From the NCBI GenBank assembly GCA_963734595.1, contig CAVTHV010000026.1:186001-250000 (forward strand): a stretch of DNA of 64,000 bases, in the 5' to 3' direction. Shown one piece after another: positions 17,966-26,800 of this stretch (the stretch's first letter is position 1; every line of letters starts with the position of its first letter). A program made the translations under genes and the position numbers. This DNA is from CAKKQX01 sp963734595 (GTDB lineage: Bacteria; Pseudomonadota; Gammaproteobacteria; Burkholderiales; SG8-41). The notes beneath the pieces were generated by a model. That model searched no databases. It saw only the letters and a program-made list of their open reading frames with translations, and was not told where the DNA came from.

Positions 17966-19918
17966 CTACCTTAGGTGCGGAACTGCCTCACCCGTCGTTC
18001 GAGATCGCGCAATGCACTCGGCGCCCGCATTCGTGCCGTAACGCAGAGCGACGTACAGCCGGGTGATGGCCGCGACCGCCGCGGCCAGGTCCGGGCGCAG
18101 GCGCGACAGGCGCGCCGCATAATCCAGCGGTCCCTCCGCCGCTTCGCGCGGCAGATTTTTGCGCTCGAGCTTGGCGCAGAAGCGCGAATAGGCGCGCTTG
18201 GCCGGGTCGCGCGCTGCCGGATTGAGCTTGCGCAGCATCAGCAGCGCGAGCGTCAGCGTGATCAGGGCGGTAGCGGCCATCAGGATGATCGCCATCGTGC
18301 GCCAGGTGGCGTCGTCGATGCCCACCCGCGACAGCAGATGGCGCTGGCGTTCCGGGTTGTAGCCGAGCACCCATTGATTCCAGCTGTTGGCCACGGAGTC
18401 CCAGTTCAGGCGCAGTTTCCGCAGCCACGGATAATCGCCGCGCACCATGAGCGGCAGCGGATCGGTGCTGGGTACCGCAGCGGCAATGCCCGATTCAACG
18501 CGTAGCGGCGAGACCGCCGCAGTGGGATCGACGCGCGTCCAGCCCGTGTCGCGGAACCATACCTCGTTCCAGGCATGGGCATAGGCCTGGCGCACGATCA
18601 TGTAGTTGCCGACCGGATTGATCTCGCCGCCCTGATAGCCGGTGACAATGCGCGCCGGAATTCCCGCGGCACGCATCAGCACCGCAAACGCCGATGCATA
18701 GTGCTCGCAGAACCCGCGCCTGGTATCGAACAGGAATTCGTCCACCGAATTGGTGCCGAGCAGCGGCGGTACCGTCGTGTAGAAAAATTTCTGGGTGTGG
18801 AACATGGACAGGACTTCGTTGATCAGCGCGTGATCATCCGGAAATTGCCGGCGCAGCGATTGGGCGAGTTCGATCGTTCGCGGATTGAAACCGGGCGGCA
18901 ACTGCAGCGCGCGGCGCAACGCCATGCGGGATTCGGTGATGCCGTAGCCCATGTTGGGGTAGGACACCATCGCGTAACGCAGCCGGCTGGTGACGGGGGT
19001 ATTCGAAATGAGCTGGAAATCACCGGTCAGCCGGGCGTTCGGCGGCACGCGGGCCGGCAGCTCGAGCGCGAATAACCAGCGCTTGCTGTGCGGCTCTATC
19101 GTCACTTCGTACTCGACCGGCGTATCGGCTGTCTGGTATGAGGGCGTGCCGTAAAAAAAGCGCGGCGCCGTCCACGTGCGCCCGTCGAAATCCCACAGTA
19201 CCGGGCCGCGCCAGTAAAGCTGTTTGGCGGGCGGCGGCGGCGAGGTGAACGTAACGCGGAATGCGACGGCGTCGGAGAGGCTGAGGTTGCTGAGGCTGCC
19301 GGGCGACATGCTGTCGGAGAGGCCGGTCATGCCGGAGTAGGCATCCTGCGGCAGTCCCCATAGCGGTCCCTGCACGCGCGGAAACAGCAGGAACAGCGCG
19401 AGCATCAGGGGCGCGGACTGCGCGAGCAGCAGGGCGGCGGTGCGCAGCTGAGTGCGGTAGCCGGCCGGCTGGGTGTAGTGCAGGCCGATCATGCCGGCCG
19501 TGATGATCCACACGCAGAGCAGCATATAGAGGGCGGTGGGTATCGTCTGCGAATAGAAGAAGTTGGTGATGACGATAAAATAGCCCAATAAAATCAACAG
19601 AATGGCATCTCGTTTCGCCCGGGTTTCCATCAGCTTGAGCGCCAGCATCACGATCAGCAGCGCGACGCCGGCGTCACGCCCGAAAATCGTGCGGTAGGAC
19701 AAAAAGATGCCGCCGGTGGCGCCGGCCACGATCAGCAGCAGCAGCAATTTGCGCGGCAGCGGCAAACGATGATGGCCGAGATAGACGCGCCAGAGCATGA
19801 GCATGATGGCCAGGGTGGTCACCCACCATGGCAGCCGTTCGACATGCGGCGCCGCGACCATGGCCAGCGCCGCAAACAGCCACAACGTGTTGCGCAGGCT
19901 GAGCGTGGTGTCGTTCAC
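17966..19918 (-). CDS. TgpA-type transmembrane transglutaminase-like protein
   Basis: A 650-residue inner-membrane protein. Residues 1-200 hold about six transmembrane helices with DUF3488 character; the periplasmic core follows, with FLFDTRRGFCEHYASAFAVL carrying the catalytic Cys and AYAHAWNEVWF with the His and WTRVDPTAAV with the Asp. One more helix (IILMAATALITLTLALLML) and a C-terminal cytoplasmic DUF4129-like tail end the chain. The GTG start overlaps the DUF58 gene stop by 4 nt. The MoxR-DUF58-transglutaminase set is a common operon thought to work on envelope or peptide bonds; the substrate is unknown. Confidence 0.92.
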   Translation of the reverse strand: MNDTTLSLRNTLWLFAALAMVAAPHVERLPWWVTTLAIMLMLWRVYLGHHRLPLPRKLLLLLIVAGATGGIFLSYRTIFGRDAGVALLIVMLALKLMETRAKRDAILLILLGYFIVITNFFYSQTIPTALYMLLCVWIITAGMIGLHYTQPAGYRTQLRTAALLLAQSAPLMLALFLLFPRVQGPLWGLPQDAYSGMTGLSDSMSPGSLSNLSLSDAVAFRVTFTSPPPPAKQLYWRGPVLWDFDGRTWTAPRFFYGTPSYQTADTPVEYEVTIEPHSKRWLFALELPARVPPNARLTGDFQLISNTPVTSRLRYAMVSYPNMGYGITESRMALRRALQLPPGFNPRTIELAQSLRRQFPDDHALINEVLSMFHTQKFFYTTVPPLLGTNSVDEFLFDTRRGFCEHYASAFAVLMRAAGIPARIVTGYQGGEINPVGNYMIVRQAYAHAWNEVWFRDTGWTRVDPTAAVSPLRVESGIAAAVPSTDPLPLMVRGDYPWLRKLRLNWDSVANSWNQWVLGYNPERQRHLLSRVGIDDATWRTMAIILMAATALITLTLALLMLRKLNPAARDPAKRAYSRFCAKLERKNLPREAAEGPLDYAARLSRLRPDLAAAVAAITRLYVALRYGTNAGAECIARSRTTGEAVPHLR

Positions 19919-20885
19919 GCCGGCTCCCGGCCGCTATCGAACAACGCGAGGGCTTCCAGGCAGCGCTCGCACTGCACATCGCCACTGCCGATGGCGAGGG
20001 TTTTTCCCGGCAGCTTGAGGCCGTAGCGACATTCCCGCCGCATGGGCGTCGAGCACCCAGCGCGCGAGACGCGACAGTTTTTCCTCGATGTCCATGCGTG
20101 CCGGCAAGAGGTCCCACGAGAGCCACAGTTCGGAATCGGCGCGCCCGCTGAATTGCTTGGTCAGCAGTCCCTGGCCGTGTGCGGCCGCCTTCCACGCGAT
20201 ATGCCGCGGCGAGTCGCCGGGATGATACTGGCGCAGGCCGAAGAAATCTTCCTGGCCTTGCCCGTATTCGACGCCCTGGCCGGCGCTGCTGCTCGCGGGC
20301 GGCAGCGCCAGACCGGGCGGTGCCGGTCGCGGGTACACCACGCATTGCATTGCGGGTTCGAAGTAGGCCCAGGCGTAGTACAATCCCAGCGGATAGGTCG
20401 TAAACAGGGTCAGTCTGCCGGGCCGCAGCAAGCCGCGCCGCGTTGCGGGAACCGCTATGCCCAGCAACGTGGTCTTGTCGCGCCGGCACATCGGTGAATG
20501 ACGCTTCCTTTTTGTCGCGGGTGAGCCCGATGCTGTAGCGGCTGGTTGCGCCGGGGTTATCGATACAGATCGTGAATTGGGCGGCTTCGCCGGCAAACAC
20601 CGGCCGCACCCGGCCCGGGGACAGATGCAGGTTCGCGAGGTTGCGGAAGGTGTAGAGCATGGTGTTGACGCCCATCGCCCCCAGCAGGAAGGTCAGCACG
20701 TAGCCCAGGCTCAGGTTGTAGTTCACCGAACCGGTCAGCATCATGATCAGCACGGATGCGAACAGCGCGCCCTGGCGCGTCGGCAGGATGAAGACACGGC
20801 GTTGCACCAGAACGACGGGTCCCGGTTCTGCGCCGCGCGGCCGGAAAAGCCAGTGGTAGAGGCGGTTTTTGAGCGCGAGGTACAT
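19915..20885 (-). CDS. DUF58 domain protein (two apparent frameshifts)
   Basis: Three frame segments give a ~323-residue protein: two N-terminal transmembrane helices (LFASVLIMMLTGSVNYNLSL and the following segment), a beta-rich region, and the DUF58/vWA-like signature QEDFFGLRQYHPGDSPRHIA followed by WKAAAHGQGLLTKQF. Single extra bases near 20485 and 20033 break the frame. DUF58 proteins are encoded beside MoxR ATPases and are thought to be their membrane-bound partners. The start is ATG 20885; the stop (19915-19917) overlaps the downstream transglutaminase start, so the order of translation is MoxR, DUF58, TgpA. A heptamer repeat module separates it from moxR. Confidence 0.88.
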
Positions 20886-20890
20886 GAGCG

Positions 20891-21000
20891 GTGACGAGTT
20901 GTGAGTAATGCGTGATGAATGATGAGAGATGGGTAATGCGATGCGCAGCGTCGATCGGCCGTATTCTACGTTCCCATCACCCATTACTCACTTCTCACGC
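20891..21000. repeat. Heptamer-repeat inverted module, copy 1
   Basis: Left arm 20891-20940 is built of 7-nt units (GTGACGA, GTTGTGA, GTAATGC, GTGATGA, ATGATGA, GAGATGG, GTAATGC). Right arm 20973-21000 has units ATCACCC, ATTACTC, ACTTCTC. GTGAGTAATGCGTGATG (20901-20917) pairs with CATCACCCATTACTCAC (20975-20991) with one mismatch, across a ~57-nt loop. It lies in the moxR/DUF58 gap and reaches into the moxR stop. Confidence 0.7.
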
Positions 21001-21948
21001 TTTACCGCTTTTCACGGTATTGCGCACCTGCTTGATCAGATGCCCGGCGACGTCGGCGCCGTTGATGCGGCTGAATTCTCCGGTCGGGATCAGGCGATGC
21101 CCGACCACGCCCGGCAGCACGGTCTGCACGTCTTCGGGCACGACATGTTCGCGGCCCTCCATCAGCGCCCAGGCGCGCGCCGCACGCAGCAGCGCGAGCG
21201 CGGCACGCGGCGACAGGCCGTTGACGTAATCGGCGGCCCGCCGCGTGTGGTTGACGAGCGCCTGCACGTAGTCGAGGAGCGCACTCGAAACGTGTATTTT
21301 CTGCGCGCGCTGCTGCAGTTCGACGAGCTGGTCGATCGCCATGCACGGCGTGAGCCGTTCCAGCAGGTCGCGCCGGTCCTGGCCCTGAAGCAATGCGCGC
21401 TCCGCCTCGCTGTCGGGATAACCCAGCTGGACGCGCATCAGGAAGCGGTCGAGCTGCGATTCGGGCAGGGGAAAAGTGCCGATCTGGTACGAAGGATTCT
21501 GGGTCGCGATGACAAAAAACGGCTGCGGCAGGTGGCGCGTTTCGCTGTCGATCGTGACCTGGTTTTCCTCCATCGCTTCGAGCAGCGCGCTCTGGGCCTT
21601 GGGGGTGGCGCGGTTGACCTCGTCGGCCAATACCACCTGGGCGAAGATCGGGCCGGGATGAAACTGGAAACCGCCGGTCTCGCGATTGTAGATCGATACG
21701 CCGAGGATGTCGGCCGGCAGCAGGTCGCTGGTGAACTGAATGCGCTGGAAGCCGAGGCCGAGCGAAGCGGCAAGCGCATGGGCAAGCATGGTTTTGCCTA
21801 CGCCCGGGATGTCCTCGATCAGCAGGTGGCCCCGCCCCAGCAGGCAGGCGAAAGCAAGCCGGATCTGGTGCTCCTTGCCGAGGATGATGCCGCCGACCTG
21901 GGCGACGACTTTGTCGATGGGATTGGTCATGAGGAAAGGATCATTCAT
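20995..21948 (-). CDS. MoxR family AAA+ ATPase
   Basis: A ~317-residue AAA+ chaperone-like ATPase. Walker A is IEDIPGVGKTMLA, Walker B is VVLADEVNRATPK, sensor 1 is FFVIATQNPS, and the sensor 2 region is YVNGLSPRAALALLRAAR. MoxR proteins act on membrane or metal-dependent partner complexes; the co-encoded DUF58 protein is the presumed partner. The start is placed at ATG 21948, where family similarity begins; ATG 21930 is an alternative. First gene of the operon with DUF58 and TgpA. Confidence 0.93.
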   Translation of the reverse strand: MNDPFLMTNPIDKVVAQVGGIILGKEHQIRLAFACLLGRGHLLIEDIPGVGKTMLAHALAASLGLGFQRIQFTSDLLPADILGVSIYNRETGGFQFHPGPIFAQVVLADEVNRATPKAQSALLEAMEENQVTIDSETRHLPQPFFVIATQNPSYQIGTFPLPESQLDRFLMRVQLGYPDSEAERALLQGQDRRDLLERLTPCMAIDQLVELQQRAQKIHVSSALLDYVQALVNHTRRAADYVNGLSPRAALALLRAARAWALMEGREHVVPEDVQTVLPGVVGHRLIPTGEFSRINGADVAGHLIKQVRNTVKSGKA

Positions 21949-21988
21949 GGTTGAGTTTGCCACAGCGGGCGGATTTGGTCTCGCAGCC

Positions 21989-22516
21989 TCACAGTTTGGC
22001 TTCGATGCGCATGAGGCGGGTGTCGTTGGGGTCGGGCGTGGCATGGAAACCGAGCCGGGCCACGAAGTTGAGCATCTTGTGATTGCTGCTGAATACTTCG
22101 CCGAACATGGTGTCCAATCCGCGCTGGCGCGCGGCGTCCATCAGCGCGTGCATCAGGCGGCTGCCTACACCCCTGTGCTGCCATGCGTCGGTGACGACGA
22201 TCGCAAACTCGCAGCTCGAGCCGGCATCCGTTATGATGTAACGTGCGACCGCGATCTCGCTTTCCATGCCATTGAGGCGGGTCACGGCGACGAGCGCCAT
22301 GTGGCGATCGTAGTCGACGCGGGTAAAGTGCGACAACATTTGGGGTGTGAGTTCCCGCAGCGAGCCCATGAAACGGTAGTAACGCGATTCATTGGAAAGG
22401 TTGCGCACGAATTCCGCCTCGATTCCGGCATCCTCCGGCCGTATCGGGCGAATGGTGATCTCGTGGCTGTCGTCAAGCGGCACGTGTTTGACCAGGTGCG
22501 AAGGGTAAGGTTGCAT
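21989..22516 (-). CDS. GNAT family N-acetyltransferase (paralogue of 10203-10730)
   Basis: A ~175-residue GNAT protein sharing the pattern ITIRPIRPEDAGIEAEFVRN, then NESRYYRFMGS, RVDYDRHMALVAVT, SCEFAIVVTDAWQHRGVGSR and ARLGFHATPD with the GNAT at 10203. The acetyl-CoA-binding loop HRGVGSRL fits the canonical Q/RxxGxG/A. The acetyl acceptor is unknown; this subgroup resembles the acetyltransferase part of Pat. The start is placed at ATG 22516. It stands directly upstream of the moxR operon, 40 nt away, and diverges from the deacetylase gene. Confidence 0.88.
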   Translation of the reverse strand: MQPYPSHLVKHVPLDDSHEITIRPIRPEDAGIEAEFVRNLSNESRYYRFMGSLRELTPQMLSHFTRVDYDRHMALVAVTRLNGMESEIAVARYIITDAGSSCEFAIVVTDAWQHRGVGSRLMHALMDAARQRGLDTMFGEVFSSNHKMLNFVARLGFHATPDPNDTRLMRIEAKL

Positions 22517-22625
22517 GGCAGTCGGGGTGCAGGCGCCGGCCCGGGGCCGGATTTGAACTGCGGATGCCATACATTATAGGATTGGGGCGTGAATACCGGA
22601 AATAATTCCTGTGGCGGAGCGTGAC

Positions 22626-23551
22626 ATGACGACCGCATTCATCACTCACGACGACTGCCTGTTGCATGATATGGGTACCCACCATCCCGAGCAGCCGGCG
22701 CGGCTGCGCGCGGTCGAGGACCAGCTGATCGCGTCGGGCCTGATCGGATTCCTGCCGCATGTCGAGGCGCCGCTTGCCACACGCGAGCATCTCGAGCGGG
22801 TGCACCAGCGCGGGCTATCTGGACGCCATCGAGGAAGCCGCGCCGAACCCAGGGGATTGTGCACCTCGATCCCGATACCGCGATGAATCCGCATACGCTC
22901 ACCGCGGCGCTGCGCGCGGCAGGTGCTGCGGTGCTGGCAACCGACATGGTGATCAACGGCGAGGTGAACAGCGCCTTTTGCAATATCAGGCCGCCCGGCC
23001 ATCATGCCGGGCGCAGCAGGGCGATGGGGTTCTGCCTGTTCAACAACGTCGCGGTTGCGGCTGCGCATGCGCTGGAGCAGCACGGCCTGGAACGCGTGGC
23101 CATCGTCGATTTCGACGTGCATCACGGCAACGGGACCGAGGATATTTTTCGCGACGACGCGCGCGTGCTGATGGTCTCGACCTTCCAGCATCCGTTCTAT
23201 CCGTACAGCGGCATCGACGGGCGTTCCGAGCGCATGGTCAACATTCCGCTGGCGGCCTACAGCACGGGCCGCGAGTTTCGCGCCGCCGTCGAGCAGCATT
23301 GGATGCCGGCGCTCGATGCATTCAAACCGCAGATGCTGTTCATTTCGGCAGGCTTCGATGCGCACCGCGACGACGATATGGCGATGCTCGGCCTGGTGGA
23401 AGCCGATTACGCGTGGGTGACCGAAAAAATCAAGGCCGTGGCGGGGCAGTACGCTTCAGGGCGCATCGTCTCGGTGCTCGAGGGCGGCTACGAATTGCAC
23501 GCGCTGGGACGCAGCGTGATGGCCCATCTCAAGGTGTTGAGCGGTTTATAG
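22626..23551 (+). CDS. Histone-deacetylase family hydrolase (two apparent frameshifts)
   Basis: A ~308-residue zinc hydrolase of the HDAC/acetoin-utilisation/acetylpolyamine amidohydrolase family. Metal and catalytic motifs are RPPGHHAGRSRAMGFCLFNN (the tandem His), VAIVDFDVHHGNGTEDIF (Asp, His ligands), SAGFDAHRDD (Asp ligand) and LEGGYELHALG. ATG 22626 starts MTTAFITHDDCLLHDMG. Single extra bases near 22806 and 22852 break the frame between residues 60 and 76. Opposite to it is a GNAT acetyltransferase gene, 109 nt away, so an acetylation/deacetylation pair acting on one substrate is possible (inference). Confidence 0.88.
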
Positions 23552-23642
23552 CGGATAATCGGGAAACCGGCAGGCGGCATTCCCGGTTAAAATCCATGCA
23601 CTAGTTCCTGGCCAGATCAGGAACAGATGTAATATATAAATA

Positions 23643-23662
23643 AAACAACAGGTTGTTTTTTT
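23643..23662 (+). terminator. Weak rho-independent terminator after the deacetylase gene
   Basis: AACAA-CAGG-TTGTT hairpin running into a T-tract (to 23662), about 92 nt after the deacetylase stop. The stem is short and AT-rich, so efficiency is doubtful. The remaining intergenic sequence to 23812 shows nothing else I recognise. Confidence 0.4.
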
Positions 23663-23812
23663 CCGAGGGGGGCGTCGACGCCGGCGGCCCGTTTTTTTCA
23701 GAAGCCGATTACAGGGTATTCCCTGATATTTGAGAAGTGCGGGCAGAGGTATAGTTTGCTCGGGATCCCCGCCTATGCCTCTGGGCGCCTGAAACCCCTC
23801 ATCGAACGGACC

Positions 23813-26800
23813 ATGAAAGTAGACTCACTGCCAGCGAAGGATCATGCGGAACGGGAGGCGCGCGTCCACGAGGAGCGCTTTCGCGCCACGTTCGAGCAGG
23901 CGGCGGTCGGCATGGCGCACACGACGGTCGACGGGCAGTTTCTCGAAGTCAACCACAAGCTGTGTGAAATCCTCGGCTACCCCAAGGCCGAACTGCTGGC
24001 TCTGACGACGCGCGCCATCACCTATCCCGAAGACCGCGGCAGCCACCGCAATTTCAAGCGCGCTCTGCTGTCAGGGACAAACAGTTCGTTCTCCGGGCAC
24101 CGGCGCTATGTCCGCAAGAGCGGCGAGGTCGTGTGGCTCAATCGCACGGTGACGCTGTCGCGGCACCCGGGCAGCGGCGAGCCGTACCTGATCCAGGTCA
24201 TCGAGGACATTTCGGAGCGCAAGCGCGTCGAAATGAGCTTGCGGCGGCTGATACGCGCGCGCCAGGTGATCGCCGAATGCAACCATGCCCTGGTCCATGC
24301 CGCCAGCGAGTCCGGGCTGTTGCAGGAAATCTGCCGCATCCTGGTCGATTCGGGCGGTTATTGCCAGGCTTGGGTTGGATTGGCTGAAAACGACGTAGAC
24401 AAGTCGATCAGGGTCGCGGCCGCAGCCGGCTTCGAACCGGGTCATCTCGATGCGCCCAAAACCTGGGCCGATGGCGGCGGAAATCGGAGCGTGATGGGCC
24501 ACGTCATTGCCACGGGCAAGGCACACACGTCTCAAAACATGCTGACCGAGGACAGGTTTTTGTTCCGGCGTGAACGTGCAATCAAGCGTGGTTACCAGTC
24601 GGCGATCACCCTGCCGCTCAATATCGAGAATCGCTGCGTCGGCGGATTGAGCATCTATGCTTTCGAGCCCGATGCTTTCGACAGCGATGAAATCGAGCTG
24701 GTCAACGAACTGGCCGCCGATATCGCTTACGGCATCGGGTCGTTCCGCGCACGCGCGGCGCGCGAGCAGGCCGAGGCGAGCGCCCGGGAAAACGAGCAGC
24801 GCTTCCGCGAAACCTTCAACCAGGCGGCAGTCGGCATCGTGCATACGGCGCCTTTGCCCGACCGGCGTTATCTGATGGTCAACCAGAAGTTTTGCGACAT
24901 GGTGGGGTACAGCGCCGAGGAACTGAAGAGCATGACGGGGCTGCAGTTGACCCATCCCGACGATCTGGAGACCGACCGCGATCTGGAGCGGCGGCTGATC
25001 GAGGGCGAGATCGGTACTTATGTCTCGCCCAAGCGCTACATTCGCAAAGACGGCGGGATTCTCTGGACGAACCGCACGGTTTCGCTGGTGCGGGATGCCG
25101 GCGGACAGCCCGTTTATTTCATCCGGGTTATCGAAGACATTTCCGGGCGCAGGGAGCTCGAGGAACGCTTCCGGGCGACATTCGATCAGGCTGCGGTCGG
25201 CATGTTCCAGGTGAACCTGGAGCGCCGCTACATCCAGGTCAATCAGAAGTTCGCCGACATGCTCGGCTACTCGAGGGGGGAACTGATCGGCATGCGGGCG
25301 GTGGAACTCTCGCATCCTGACGATCGCGCCGAGATGTTGCGGAATCAGGAACGCATGCTGCGGGAGCATGTCGCAAGCATCAGCGGGGAAAAGCGCTATC
25401 TGCACAAGAGGGGCCACGTGGTATGGGTAAAGCGCACGATCTCGGTGGCGCAAAACGATGCGGGCGAGCCGCAGTATTTCATCGGCGTCATCGAGGACAT
25501 CACCGGCAGCAAGGAGTCGGAAGAGGCCCTGCGCATGAGCGAGGAGCGCTTTCGCACCGTGTTCAGCAAGGCCAACGTCGGCATCACGCTGACCGCGCTC
25601 GACATGCGTTATCTGCAGGTCAACGACAAATATTGCGAGATGGTCGGCTATGAGCGCGACGAACTTCTGCGGATGAGCATTACTGACATCGTCCCCCCGG
25701 AGAATGTCGAGGAGTCCCTGGCCAACCGCAGGAAGCTCGTGAGCGGCGAGATCAGCTCTTACCATGTAGACAGGCAGCTGCTGCGCAAGGACGGCACGAC
25801 GGTATGGGCGAGTCTGGTCGTTTCCATCGTGCGCAACAGCAGCGGCGAGCCGAGTTACTTTGTCGCGGTGATCCATGATTTGTCGGAGCGTAAACGCGCC
25901 GAGTTCGCGCTGCGCGAAAGCGAGGAGAAGTTCAACCAGCTTTCGAACAATATTCCCCAGGTGTTCTGGATCAGCGATGCGTCCCACCGGCAGACCATCT
26001 ATATCAGCCCGGCCTGCGAACAGATGCTTGGATTTTCTGCGGACCAGCTGAAGGAGAATCCATTACGGTTGATCCGGTCCGTGCATTCCGGCGACCGGCT
26101 GCGGGTATACAAGGCGCGGAAGGCGGCGGCTTTCAGGCAATACGATGAAACGTACAGGATCGTGCGCCAGGACGGGGCCATCCGCTGGATCCGGGACCGC
26201 GCGTTCCCGGTGCGGGATGCGGCCAATCAGGTTTATCGCATAGCGGGCATCGCGGAGGACATTACCGAGCGCAAGGAAGCCGAAGAAAAGCTCGTCCACA
26301 TGGCGCATTTCGACGGCCTCACCGGTTTGCCGAACCGCGTGCTGTTCCACGACCGCCTGGGGCAATTGCTGGCGCAGGCGCAACGCCGCGGCCGGATGGT
26401 GGCCGTGATGTTTCTCGATCTCGACCGCTTCAAGGTCGCCAATGACACGCTCGGTCATGGCATCGGCGACCTGCTGTTGAAGCAGGTCGCAGAGCGGCTT
26501 TCCGAATGCGTGCGCGTGGGCGATACGGTGGGGCGCATGAGCGGGGACGAGTTCAGCATTATCCTGTGCGATCTGCACAGCGCCGAGGATGCGCGTCTGG
26601 CGGCACAGAAAATCCTGGGGGTGTTCGCGGCTCCGTTCATGCTCGAGCATCACGAGGTCTACGTGACCGCGAGTATCGGCATCAGCATGTACCCGGCCGA
26701 CAGCGATGACGGTGATGCGCTGATCAAGGATGCGGATACCGCGATGTACCGCGCCAAGGATTCGGGCCGGAACAACTTCCAGTTCTTCACGAGGGAGATG

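Noticed and set aside
22540..22590. tRNA-like T-arm sequence GTTCAAATCCGG on the minus strand
   Set aside because: Only a T-loop-like stretch is present; the stem does not pair and no acceptor, D- or anticodon arm can be folded around it.
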